DNA of 39,063 nt from an uncultured Acidimicrobiia bacterium (GCA_937890445.1 CALACD010000176.1:1-39063), one strand, 5' to 3'. Numbered from the stretch's first letter, positions 1 to 9,228 are shown. Notes: generated from the letters alone by a model not told the origin. Numbers and translations are program-made.

Positions 1-255
1 CGAGCTGCCAGCTTTCGGGGGTGCGAACCATGCAGCATGGCGTCGAGCGGGTCGGCTGGAGTGTCGCCCAGAACACGGTTGGAAAACGTGGCCACCGCTC
101 CAGCTGTAGCACTGTCGAGCCGGTCAGGGGTGATCGATGAGCAACTATGCTCGCCTCGCCGTTTCGATCGCCCTGCATCCAGAAGTCGATCGGTCAACGA
201 ATCATCCGCGACACACCGGACCAGCGAACGCGGGTCCACCGTCGCCTCCAGCATC

Positions 256-1884
256 ATGAAACCCTCGCTCCTCTCCGATCTCCTGCCACGAGCAGCCACG
301 CTGCCCGAGGGTTCCGGAGGCGTCGTTGGCCTCGACGGGATACACCACGGTTGGGGCGAGATCGAGGAGCTGTCCCGACGACTCGCCGGCACACTCCTCG
401 ATCTCGGTGTGCGACCGGGGGATCGCGTGGCGCTGCTGCATCCCAAGTCGGTGGAGTCCTTCGTCGCCGTACATGGGGTACTGCGGGCGGGGGCCGTCGT
501 CGTACCGCTCGATCCGCTCGGCTCGGCCGTACCGCTCGCTTCCATTGTGGAGCAGATCGAGCCGTCGATCGTCATCGGTGCCTCTGACACGCTGGCCCGC
601 CTCCTGGCCCCCGTCCTGGCCCGGATTGGCCATCGCGTCATCAGCACGGGCTCGCTCGATTCCCTCACGTCGGCCGGAGTGGGTATCGAGCGCATCTCGG
701 GGTGGGACGAAGCCGTCTCGGCATCGACCCGCGATCACGTGCTCCCCACGGTCGAACCCGCCGATTCGGCGTACGTGATCTTCACGTCCGGGTCGACCGG
801 AGAACCGAAGGGCATCGTGCACAGCCACGCCAGTGCAATGGCCTATGTCGACCGGGCGATCGACTTCCACCGGCTGACATCGCTCGACCGCTTGGCCGGC
901 ATACCGCCCCTGCACTTCGACATGTCGACCCTCGAGCTCTACGGAACACCATGGGTGGGGGCAACAGCGATCACCATCGGGGAGGCCGAGCAGCGATTCC
1001 CCGTCAACCTCGCCCGACGACTCGAGTCCGAGCGGGTGACGCACCTCTATGCCGTTCCGTTCCTGCTCCGCCAGCTGCAACAGCGTGGGGCCATCGAACA
1101 GCGCGATCTGACTGCGCTGAAGCACATCGGCTACGCCGGCGAACCGTTTGCACCGGGAGCCCTCGCCGAGCTGATGGCGGCGCTGCCCGAGGTCGAGGTC
1201 ACGAACCTCTACGGGCCAGCGGAGACCAACGTCGTCACCAGCCACGATCTTCCTGCAATCCCCGACGGGTTGGACGCGGTACCGATCGGGCGGCCATGGC
1301 CCGACGCCGAGGTCCGCATCGTCGATGACACGGGCGCCGACGTCGCAGCCGGAATCGAGGGAGAGCTCCTGGTCTCGGCCCCGACGTGCATGGTCGAGTA
1401 TTGGCGGCGACCCGAGCTCACCGCTGAACGCCTCCATCCGCACGAGCAACCGGGACGTCCACCCTGGTATGCGACCGGTGACATCGTACGGATCGACCCT
1501 GCTGGGGTGCTGCACTATCTGGGTCGACGCGATCACCAGGTGAAGATTCGAGGGGTGCGATTGGAACTCGAAGGGATCGAGGCCGTGCTGACCGACGCCC
1601 CGGGCATCGAGCACGCCGTCGTGGGGCCGGTCGTTGCTCCCGACGGTGACCGGGCACTGGCAGCGTGTCTGGTGATGCAGCCAGGTGTTGCGTTCGATCA
1701 GCGAGCGATGCGACGCTGGTGTGCTGGTCGACTGCCCGCCGTGGCGGTTCCCACAACCTTCAGTCTTCGCACCGATCTGCCGACGACTGCAAGTGGCAAG
1801 ATCGACCGAGCAGCGATCCGAGACGTGCTGGCCGTCGAGGCAGCCACCCTCGTGGACGCGAAGAACGAAGGCAACCGAATCTGA
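256..1884 (+). CDS. Stand-alone NRPS adenylation (AMP-binding) protein, prolyl-PCP-ligase-like
   Basis: Supplied ORF 37..1884. The AMP-binding homology begins after the internal ATG at 256 (MKPSLLSDLLPRA). Motifs: YVIFTSGSTGEPKGIVHSH (A3), NLYGPAETNV (A5), YATGD (A7), GRRDHQVKIRGVRLELEGIE (A8), TTASGKIDR (A10). No fused C or T domain. Confidence 0.9.
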   Translation: MKPSLLSDLLPRAATLPEGSGGVVGLDGIHHGWGEIEELSRRLAGTLLDLGVRPGDRVALLHPKSVESFVAVHGVLRAGAVVVPLDPLGSAVPLASIVEQIEPSIVIGASDTLARLLAPVLARIGHRVISTGSLDSLTSAGVGIERISGWDEAVSASTRDHVLPTVEPADSAYVIFTSGSTGEPKGIVHSHASAMAYVDRAIDFHRLTSLDRLAGIPPLHFDMSTLELYGTPWVGATAITIGEAEQRFPVNLARRLESERVTHLYAVPFLLRQLQQRGAIEQRDLTALKHIGYAGEPFAPGALAELMAALPEVEVTNLYGPAETNVVTSHDLPAIPDGLDAVPIGRPWPDAEVRIVDDTGADVAAGIEGELLVSAPTCMVEYWRRPELTAERLHPHEQPGRPPWYATGDIVRIDPAGVLHYLGRRDHQVKIRGVRLELEGIEAVLTDAPGIEHAVVGPVVAPDGDRALAACLVMQPGVAFDQRAMRRWCAGRLPAVAVPTTFSLRTDLPTTASGKIDRAAIRDVLAVEAATLVDAKNEGNRI

Positions 1885-2132
1885 TGGAACTACACGCCGA
1901 TCTCCTGGAGATGATCGCCACCGAGGTGTCCCTCGATCCGTCGGCAGAGATCGTCGGCTCGACCGATCTGTTGCTCACGGGTCTGGTCGATTCGCTGGGA
2001 ATCATCGACGTCGTCGCCTGGCTCGAGGATCGGCTCGACCTGACCATCGAACCGAGCGACATCGTGCTCGAACACTTCCAGACGGTTGATCTGATGACCG
2101 AGTTCATCGGACGCCTCACCGCTGGCGCCTGA
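1884..2132 (+). CDS. Stand-alone acyl/peptidyl carrier protein (82 aa)
   Basis: ATG at 1884 overlaps the TGA of the adenylation gene (TGATG). MELHADLLEMIATEV...LLLTGLVDSLGIIDVVAWLEDRLDL carries the DSL phosphopantetheine site. It is the in-frame C-terminal part of supplied ORF 1665..2132. Confidence 0.9.
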   Translation: MELHADLLEMIATEVSLDPSAEIVGSTDLLLTGLVDSLGIIDVVAWLEDRLDLTIEPSDIVLEHFQTVDLMTEFIGRLTAGA

Positions 2133-2149
2133 GCGCCGTGCTCGGCCGA

Positions 2150-3880
2150 TCAGTCCACGGCTCCAGCCTCCGAAGGGCTGAGCCTGCCGTTGTCGAGCCG
2201 TAGCAGTCGATCACAGGAGCGAAGCGCGGCCTCGCGGTGGGAGACGACGACGACGGCGCAGTCGGGACCGAGCGCGTCGATGGTCTGGTTGACGACCTCT
2301 TCCGCTGCCCGATCGAGCGCACTGGTCGGCTCGTCCATGATCAGCAGCGTTGGTTTCCCGGCCAGCGCTCGTGCAATGCAGACACGCTGACGCTGTCCCC
2401 CGGAAAGCGCGCGGGCACCACGCTCACCGATCTCGGTGTCGTACCCGTGAGGCCAACGGACGATGTCGTCGTGGATACCGGCCGCCCGGGCCGCAGCCTC
2501 GATGTCGGCATCGCTGACCTGACTGCGAAAGAATCGGATGTTGTCGCGCACCGATGCGGTCAGGACCAGAGGTTCCTGGGGCACCGCCGCCACCTGCTCA
2601 CTGAACGATCGGGCCGAGAACTGTGATGCCGGACGGCCATTCATCAATGCGGTGCCGTGTCGTGGTTCCCGGAGGCCGAGCAGAATCATGAGAAGGGTCG
2701 ACTTCCCCGAGCCGGAAGGGCCCAGCAGACCGACCTTCTCGCCCTGCGCCAGACGAAGGTCGATGTCCTGGAGAATCGGGAGGGTGTCGTCGTCGAAGCC
2801 GAAGCCCACGCCCCGGAGTTCGACCGAGACGATGGCGTCGAGCCGTTCGTGGCCGGCGGTCGGCACATCCGTTCGATACTGTCGCAGTCGTTGGTCGATC
2901 TCTTCGACGAACGGGACGTTCTCGGCCGCGCTCTGCGTGTAGCTGTTCACCAGCTGGCTGGCCAGGAGAGCTCGAATGAGCAGGAGCACGACGGTGCCGG
3001 CCGAGGCCACGCTGCCAACCTCCGAAGCGGTCAACAGACCCAACCCGAGCAACAGGAATCCGAGCACCATGGTGCGATAGAAGCTTGGTGTGAAGAGGGA
3101 GGCCATCTTGGCCACGTAGATCTGGCGAGCGACCTGTCGTGCCCGATCGTCGAGGCGACGGGTCACCGTCTCACCGGCGTCGAAGAGCCGGACCTCTCGA
3201 TATGCGGCCGCCGCTTCGGCCGCGTCCGCTGCGTAGCGCAGACTGGACTCGTTCTGCAGGCGCCCGAATCGCCCCGCCAGCCGTTGTAGCGGAATCGTGA
3301 TCACCACCAGGATCCCGACCACGCCGACCACGACGACGAAGGCGATCGGGTCGACGAAGGCGGCAGCCATCGCCAACACGATGAACATGGCGCCTGCCGA
3401 GATGGCACCTGCCAGGAAATAGACGAGGAAGCCGGTCCGATTCACATGGGACATCAGGACGTCCATCAACTCGCCCGACCGTTCCGCCTGCTGACGAGAG
3501 AGCGAGGACGACAGATAGCCCCGCATCAACGCGTCCCGCAGACGGCTCAGGGGTTCGGTGCCGATCCGAGCCACGAGGTGCGCCTCCAGTGCCCGCAGCA
3601 CGATCGAGAGGGCCAGCAGGGCCAACCCCGTTCCCACCAGCGTCCATCGGCCCATCGACCCGAGGAGCACGACATCGAAGGTGTCCTCGGTCTGGCCTCC
3701 GGCCAGCGATGACGCCAGGGGAGTGATGAAGGCCAGCACCATGGCTTCGAGAAGACCGACGACGATGCCGATGACGGCCAGGCCGGCAAAGATCTGCCGG
3801 TGGTTCGACGGCAAGAACGGCCTCAGCAGCCGCAGGCTTCGAACCAGAGGCGATGAAGCAACGAGTGACGGAGCTCTCAC
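2150..3880 (-). CDS. ABC transporter, fused permease/ATPase (MsbA-like exporter)
   Basis: N-terminal hydrophobic TM segments. GPSGSGKST (Walker A), LSGGQRQRVCIARAL (signature), LLIMDEPTSALD (Walker B). The likely GTG start at 3880 overlaps the upstream PPTase stop (GTGA). Confidence 0.9.
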   Translation of the reverse strand: MRAPSLVASSPLVRSLRLLRPFLPSNHRQIFAGLAVIGIVVGLLEAMVLAFITPLASSLAGGQTEDTFDVVLLGSMGRWTLVGTGLALLALSIVLRALEAHLVARIGTEPLSRLRDALMRGYLSSSLSRQQAERSGELMDVLMSHVNRTGFLVYFLAGAISAGAMFIVLAMAAAFVDPIAFVVVVGVVGILVVITIPLQRLAGRFGRLQNESSLRYAADAAEAAAAYREVRLFDAGETVTRRLDDRARQVARQIYVAKMASLFTPSFYRTMVLGFLLLGLGLLTASEVGSVASAGTVVLLLIRALLASQLVNSYTQSAAENVPFVEEIDQRLRQYRTDVPTAGHERLDAIVSVELRGVGFGFDDDTLPILQDIDLRLAQGEKVGLLGPSGSGKSTLLMILLGLREPRHGTALMNGRPASQFSARSFSEQVAAVPQEPLVLTASVRDNIRFFRSQVSDADIEAAARAAGIHDDIVRWPHGYDTEIGERGARALSGGQRQRVCIARALAGKPTLLIMDEPTSALDRAAEEVVNQTIDALGPDCAVVVVSHREAALRSCDRLLRLDNGRLSPSEAGAVD

Positions 3881-4569
3881 GCCGGCTCGACCACCACAGC
3901 GGTGATGACGACCCCGGGTCGGACATCGACGCCGACGGCAACCGGCCATCGAACCAGATCGAGGGCCGCCAACTCGGTGGCTCGGTGGGCTCGACCGGCG
4001 CAGCCACCGGCGGCCGGCATCGGCAGTTCGATCTCGACGTCGGTGAAGCTGACCCAGGCCTCCGAACGCGGGTACTGGGCCTTGTAGAAGGCCTCCTTTG
4101 CGCTGAACATGATGGTGGCGGCCAGGGCGCGATCGGTCGGCGCTCGATCCTCCAGGGCGCTGAGCTCGGATGCCGTGAACAGTTTTGCGAAGAGTTCGGG
4201 GCGGACGCGACCGTGCTGTTCGGTGTCGACACCGATGCCGCGCCCCGCCAGTTCGGATGTCCGTGCGCTGATTGCCACACAGAACCCATCGGTATGTGAG
4301 ATCGAACCTTCAGCTCCCGCCGGCCACAACGGGCGACGGTCGTGGCCGGAAAGCAACGGTCGGGCGTCGAATCCGAGGTCGGCCAAACCGGCTCGAGCGC
4401 AGCTCCGACCGGCCGCGTACTGGAGCTTGCGGCCGTCGACGAACGTCTCCGTCGCCGCTCGTTCGGCCGGCAGGAGCATCGACAGGTCGCCTGGTCCGGC
4501 CAGCTCGTAGGCAACGACACCCAGTTCGCCGAACAGCCTGGCCACGCGAACCGATTCGGATGGAGGCAC
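3877..4569 (-). CDS. 4'-phosphopantetheinyl transferase (Sfp/EntD type)
   Basis: GIGVDTEQHGR, FSAKEAFYKAQYP and WVSFTDVEIELP match the Sfp-family GxD and KE(A)xYK motifs. GTG start at 4569. Confidence 0.93.
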   Translation of the reverse strand: MPPSESVRVARLFGELGVVAYELAGPGDLSMLLPAERAATETFVDGRKLQYAAGRSCARAGLADLGFDARPLLSGHDRRPLWPAGAEGSISHTDGFCVAISARTSELAGRGIGVDTEQHGRVRPELFAKLFTASELSALEDRAPTDRALAATIMFSAKEAFYKAQYPRSEAWVSFTDVEIELPMPAAGGCAGRAHRATELAALDLVRWPVAVGVDVRPGVVITAVVVEPA

Positions 4570-4574
4570 TTTGG

Positions 4575-4581
4575 TACGTTA
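4575..4581. promoter_or_regulatory. Putative shared -10 core of two divergent leaderless promoters (TACGTTA/TAACGTA)
   Basis: Plus strand: TACGTT (4575-4580), 7 nt, GTG 4588. Minus strand: TAACGT (4581-4576), 6 nt, GTG 4569. Both fit TANNNT placed so that the start codon is the transcription start. Confidence 0.45.
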
Positions 4582-4587
4582 GGCGAA

Positions 4588-7500
4588 GTGAAGAACGTGG
4601 CGGACATCTATCCCCTGGGGCCGACCCAGGACGGAATTCTGTACCACGCACTGAGCGACCCCGACCCCGAACTGTATTTCGAACAGGTTCGTTGTGAACT
4701 GCGCGGTCGGTTCGACATGGCTCGTTTCCAGGCAGCATGGGACTCGGTCGTCGAACAGCACCCGGCGCTGCGGACTGCGTTCGTGTGGCAGGGGGTCAAG
4801 GCCCCGGTGCAGGTGGTGAGGGAGACCGTCGTGCTCCCCTGGGACGAGTTCGACTGGTCGGATCGGCCGGTTGCCGACATCGCTCCTGCCCTCGATCGGC
4901 TGGCGCAGCAGAATCGGGCGCGGGGCTTCGACCTGCAACGGGCCCCGGTCAGCCGATTCACCATCGTTCGTCTGGACGACGAGCGCACCCATTTCATCTG
5001 GGACTTCCATCACATCCTGCTCGACGGGTGGTCGGCCACGATGGTGTTCGACCAAGCGATCTTCCGCTACAACCAGTCCGTCACCGCCGGGACCGACGTC
5101 GGGGCCGCGGGGCCGACGACGTCCGGTCGGCCTGTTCGGAGCTACATCGAGTGGCTGCAAGCCCAGGATGGCGACGCGGCCCGACGCTACTGGACCGGCC
5201 TGTTGGCCGACCACGAGGGCCCACCAGAGCTCGCGATGGCCGTGATCGACCCCGAATCGGCGACGCTTCCCGACGACTCCACCAGTTCGACTTCTGGTCG
5301 GCTCGAACTCTCGATGGGGGTGGCAAGGCTGGATGCCCTGGCTGCCTTCGCACGAGCCAACAGGCTGACGGTCAACACCCTGGCCCAGGCGGCGTGGGCG
5401 GTTGCGCTGAGCCGCTACGCAGATGTCGATGACGTCACGTTCGGCGTCGTCACCTCGGGCCGTCCGGCCGAACTCGATGGCGTCGAAGAGATGGTGGGGA
5501 TGTTCCTCTCGGCCCTGCCACTCCGCGTCGACCTCGGGAGGGCTGCGATCGACGACGACTGGCTCCACAGGATTCAGGACCAGCAACTCGACGCGGTTCG
5601 TCACGGCCATGCCTCGCTCGCCGACATCCGGCGATGGGCGGGCGTGCCGGCCCGGCAGGAACTGTTCGACTCACTCCTCGTCTTCGAGAACTTCCCCACC
5701 AGTCCTGGCAGTGACTCGGCCCCGCTCGTGGTGGTCGACAAGCAGGTCTTCGAGCAGACGCACTACGGCCTCACGGTCATGCTTCGTCCCGAGGGCCAGC
5801 TCCACATCTCGACGCTCTATGACCGTCGTCGCTTTCGGGAAGCGGACGTTCGTTCGTTGCTGGACTTCTTCGTCGTCGTTCTCGAACGCATCGGCGAACA
5901 CGGGTCGGTCACGCCCGCCGTGCTCGGCCGAATGCGTCCCGACGAGCAGCACACGATCGAGCAGTGGAATCAGACGACCCGACCCTTCTCGTCGGATGTG
6001 ACCATGCCGGTTCTCCTCCAGCAACGGACCCAGGAGGACCCCGACGCCATCGCCCTGATCGAACACGACACGACGCCGAGCACGATACGGCGGACGCTGC
6101 GTCGAGGCGAGCTGGACCGGCAGGCCGAGCGGCTGAGCGCCCAGCTCGTCGCGCTCGGTGTCGGCCCGGGCGACGCGGTTGGCGTCGCGATGGAGCGCTC
6201 CCTCGAGCTGATCGTCGCCCTCCTCGGGGTCTGGAAGGCTGGTGCTGCCTATGTCCCACTCGACCTCGAGTATCCGAGCGACCGGTTGGCGGCGATGATC
6301 GACGGGGCAGGGATCACGGTGGCACTGACGAAGGGTGCCGAGCCGAAACTGTCGTTCGTCGACAAGGTGATCGACGTCGAATCCGACCCCGGTCCGGTGG
6401 AACACCCGACCGACGTCGCCCGGGCCCTCGATCCACGTGCCGCAGCCTGCATCATCTTCACGTCGGGTTCGACAGGTGTGCCCAAGCCCGTCGAACTGCA
6501 CCATCGAGGCATCGTCAACCGCTGTCAATGGCAGCTCGACACCTATCCGCCGGGTCAGAACGAGTGCTTCGTGGCGAAGACGACGCTCAACTTCGTCGAT
6601 CACATCTGGGAGATCTGGGGTCCACTGCTCGCCGGCTCGCCCGTCGTGCTGGTATCCGACGATGTCGTTCGAGATCCGCGAGCCCTGGTCGGGGCGCTGG
6701 CCGAACATGCCATCGAACGACTGACGTTGGTGCCGTCATTGCTCGACGTCATCCTCGACTCGCAGATCGATCTTGCCGGTCGACTCCCATCGCTGACGTC
6801 GGTGACCGTCTCCGGCGAGGCCTTGTCGCGCACCCTGGCGGCACGCTTCGCCGAGGCGCTGCCTCGAGCCACGCTGCTCAACTTCTACGGCATGTCGGAA
6901 GGAACAGCCGACGCGACCTGGTTCGACACCAGCTGGGCGGTCCACGATGGCGGCCGGGGCGAAGGTGTCGCGATCGGGCGGCCCATCGCCAACATGACGG
7001 CCCACGTGCTCGACCGCAATGGCGAGCCCTCGCCGATCGGTGTTGCCGGCGAGTTATACGTCGGCGGTGTCGGCCTGGCCAACGGGTATCGCGGGCTGAC
7101 CGAGCTCACCGATGAGAAGTTCCTGGACATCGAGGGGGTCGGACGGTTGTATCGAACCGGCGACCGAGTCCGGTGGCTGCGGAACGGGATGCTGGCCTAC
7201 ATCGGTCGAGTCGATCGTCAGCTCAAGATCCGGGGTGTCCGTGTCGAGCCGGCCGAAGTCGAAGCCCTGCTCCGACGGCACGAGTCGATCAAGGACGTCG
7301 CGGTCTCCGGTCTCGGTCCGGCCGATTCCCGGCGTCTGGTGGCACATGTGGTGCTCCAGCCCGATGCCGAGGGATCGCCGGCGCGGACCGCCGACAGTGA
7401 ACTCCTCCTCTGGGCCCGACAACATCTGCCCGCCCATCTCGTGCCGTCACAGCTGATCGTCGTCGCTGCGTTCCCGACCCTGCCGACCGGCAAGATCGAC

Positions 7501-9228
7501 CGGACCGCGGTCTCCGGTATCGAACCGGCCCGTGGGGTCCCGGCCACCGCCCCTGGCGACGATGGGCCCCGGACCGACGTGCAGCGCCGAATGGTGGGGC
7601 TGTGGCAGGCCGCGCTGGGAATCAGCGATCCGATCACACTCGATGCCGACTTCTTCGACATCGGCGGTGATTCGCTGCTGGCAGTTCGCCTGTTCAGTGC
7701 CATCGATCGTGAGTTCGGTCGGGACTTGCCGCTTGCCGCATTGTTCGAGGCCCCGAATCCACGAGCCATGATCGAACGATTGGATCTCGAGCCGACCGGT
7801 CCTGCGTCGACCGGTCCTGCGTCGATCGAGACCCGCCAGCAACCGCTTCTCTTCATGGTCACCGATGACGCAGCGAGCCTCGACGCGTTGATCCATCGAC
7901 TCGGCACGAACCTTCGGCTACTGCCGATCGAACTCGATGCCACTGCCGACTCGACCGACGACGCGGTTGCCTTCATCCAGTCCCGACAACCCGACGGCTC
8001 GCTCCTCATCGCCGGTCACGGGTCGGCGGCGGGCCCCGCCCTGACGTTGTGTCAGCGGCTCCTCGAGATGGACCGCCGGGTCGAAACAGTCGCTGTCATC
8101 GACGCGGTCTTCCCGTCGACGAGCGAGATCGAAGTGGCGAACACGCTGGCCGGGTCGGGCCTCGGCGTTCCCAAGTTGTTCTTCTTCCAACCATCCGAGG
8201 CCGAGGGTCGTGTGCCCCTTCTCGGTGACGGAGCACTCCGGGACATGCTCGACGACCGAGCAGGGTGGGCCGGGTGGGCCGACGAGGTCGACACGCTGCT
8301 GGTTCCGGGGGATCGAGGCTCGTTCCTGGCCGAACCGAACGTCAGCTGGCTGGCCCACCTCATGAGTGAGCGCCTCGATGGCCGAGCGGGGGTCTGGAAG
8401 CATCTGGTGCCCATCGCTGTGGGTGAGCGTCCGAAGCGGCACCTCTTCGCCGTGCACGGTGAATTCGGCAACGTCGTCGGCTACCGGGACCTTGCCGTGG
8501 CCCTCGGCGAGGACTGGGCCGTCGTCGGGGTGCAGGCCAGCGGCGTCCACGGGACACAGCCCCTGCACACCTCGATCGAGGAAATGGCTGCGGCCTATCT
8601 CGACGAAGTCATCAGATGGCAACCGGCAGGTCCCTACGTGATCGGCGGCTACTCCTCGGGCGGAACGGTGGCCCTGGAATTGGCCCGCCAACTGCAGCGA
8701 GCAGGGCGTGAGGTCGAATGCGTCCTGTGGTTCGACCACTATCGAGTCGAGGGGTCCCGGGTCGAACCCACCGTGGCTCGGGCGCTCCGCCGGGGTACGA
8801 CTCGGCTCAAGTCCTTGTTGACCGACCGGCAGGCGTTCGATGCCGGCATGAGGCGACGAGCGCTCCAGCGCAAGGCCGCCACCATCGAACGCACACCGGA
8901 ATGGTGGTGGGCGATCACCGAGGCCGCAGATGATCGAGCCGAGGCCGAGGACCTTCGGGCCATGTTGTTGGCCGAGAACATGCGCCAGGCCCGATCGCGC
9001 TACGAGCACACGGGTTACGACGGTCGGATCATCCTCTACCAGGCCGAACAGGTCGATGCCGGTCGCGATCCCGACAGGGGTTGGACCGATGGTGATCTCG
9101 ATCTGGAGCGGGTCGAGGTACCGGGAGATCACACCACCCTGCTGCTCGAACCTCACGTCGGGCGTCTGGCCGACGATCTGCGGGCTCGTTTCGAGGTGAC
9201 CGGTTCAGCCGTCCAGTCCGTCGAGTAG
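4588..9228 (+). CDS. NRPS, C-A-T-(degenerate TE)-TE
   Basis: GTG at 4588 (VKNVADIYPLGPTQDGILYHAL). C motif HHILLDG; A motifs IIFTSGSTGVPKPVELHH, NFYGMSEGTADATW, GRVDRQLKIRGVRVEPAEVE; T motif FFDIGGDSLLAVRLF; C-terminal TE GGYSSGG with GDH. The supplied ORF starts upstream at 4342 only because the frame is open antisense to the PPTase. Confidence 0.92.
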   Translation: MKNVADIYPLGPTQDGILYHALSDPDPELYFEQVRCELRGRFDMARFQAAWDSVVEQHPALRTAFVWQGVKAPVQVVRETVVLPWDEFDWSDRPVADIAPALDRLAQQNRARGFDLQRAPVSRFTIVRLDDERTHFIWDFHHILLDGWSATMVFDQAIFRYNQSVTAGTDVGAAGPTTSGRPVRSYIEWLQAQDGDAARRYWTGLLADHEGPPELAMAVIDPESATLPDDSTSSTSGRLELSMGVARLDALAAFARANRLTVNTLAQAAWAVALSRYADVDDVTFGVVTSGRPAELDGVEEMVGMFLSALPLRVDLGRAAIDDDWLHRIQDQQLDAVRHGHASLADIRRWAGVPARQELFDSLLVFENFPTSPGSDSAPLVVVDKQVFEQTHYGLTVMLRPEGQLHISTLYDRRRFREADVRSLLDFFVVVLERIGEHGSVTPAVLGRMRPDEQHTIEQWNQTTRPFSSDVTMPVLLQQRTQEDPDAIALIEHDTTPSTIRRTLRRGELDRQAERLSAQLVALGVGPGDAVGVAMERSLELIVALLGVWKAGAAYVPLDLEYPSDRLAAMIDGAGITVALTKGAEPKLSFVDKVIDVESDPGPVEHPTDVARALDPRAAACIIFTSGSTGVPKPVELHHRGIVNRCQWQLDTYPPGQNECFVAKTTLNFVDHIWEIWGPLLAGSPVVLVSDDVVRDPRALVGALAEHAIERLTLVPSLLDVILDSQIDLAGRLPSLTSVTVSGEALSRTLAARFAEALPRATLLNFYGMSEGTADATWFDTSWAVHDGGRGEGVAIGRPIANMTAHVLDRNGEPSPIGVAGELYVGGVGLANGYRGLTELTDEKFLDIEGVGRLYRTGDRVRWLRNGMLAYIGRVDRQLKIRGVRVEPAEVEALLRRHESIKDVAVSGLGPADSRRLVAHVVLQPDAEGSPARTADSELLLWARQHLPAHLVPSQLIVVAAFPTLPTGKIDRTAVSGIEPARGVPATAPGDDGPRTDVQRRMVGLWQAALGISDPITLDADFFDIGGDSLLAVRLFSAIDREFGRDLPLAALFEAPNPRAMIERLDLEPTGPASTGPASIETRQQPLLFMVTDDAASLDALIHRLGTNLRLLPIELDATADSTDDAVAFIQSRQPDGSLLIAGHGSAAGPALTLCQRLLEMDRRVETVAVIDAVFPSTSEIEVANTLAGSGLGVPKLFFFQPSEAEGRVPLLGDGALRDMLDDRAGWAGWADEVDTLLVPGDRGSFLAEPNVSWLAHLMSERLDGRAGVWKHLVPIAVGERPKRHLFAVHGEFGNVVGYRDLAVALGEDWAVVGVQASGVHGTQPLHTSIEEMAAAYLDEVIRWQPAGPYVIGGYSSGGTVALELARQLQRAGREVECVLWFDHYRVEGSRVEPTVARALRRGTTRLKSLLTDRQAFDAGMRRRALQRKAATIERTPEWWWAITEAADDRAEAEDLRAMLLAENMRQARSRYEHTGYDGRIILYQAEQVDAGRDPDRGWTDGDLDLERVEVPGDHTTLLLEPHVGRLADDLRARFEVTGSAVQSVE
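7830..8390 (+). other. Degenerate (catalytically incomplete) thioesterase-like domain within the NRPS
   Basis: QPLLFMVTDD...LLIAGHGSAAGPALTL...VDTLLVPGDRGSFLAEPNVSWLAHLMSERL follows TE topology, but the GHSxGG nucleophile region reads GHGSAAG and the GDH motif reads GDR. It is followed by a second, intact TE. Confidence 0.6.
8430..9200 (+). other. Type I thioesterase domain
   Basis: KRHLFAVHGEFGNVVGYRDLA...YVIGGYSSGGTVALELARQLQ...GDHTTLLLEPHVGRLADDL. GYSSGG at ~8647-8664, GDH at ~9124-9132. Confidence 0.85.

Noticed and set aside
202-1614. 470-aa minus-strand ORF antisense to the adenylation gene
   Set aside because: Shadow ORF of a well-supported AMP-binding gene; no coherent domain signal.
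3171-4607. 478-aa minus-strand ORF overlapping PPTase and ABC exporter
   Set aside because: Alternate frame of the real PPTase/ABC genes, low-complexity Arg/Pro/Ser composition.
4588-9228. Upstream extension of the NRPS start to 4342 as given in the ORF track
   Set aside because: The extension is antisense to the PPTase. The C-domain homology (YPLGPTQDGILYHAL) starts right after GTG 4588.
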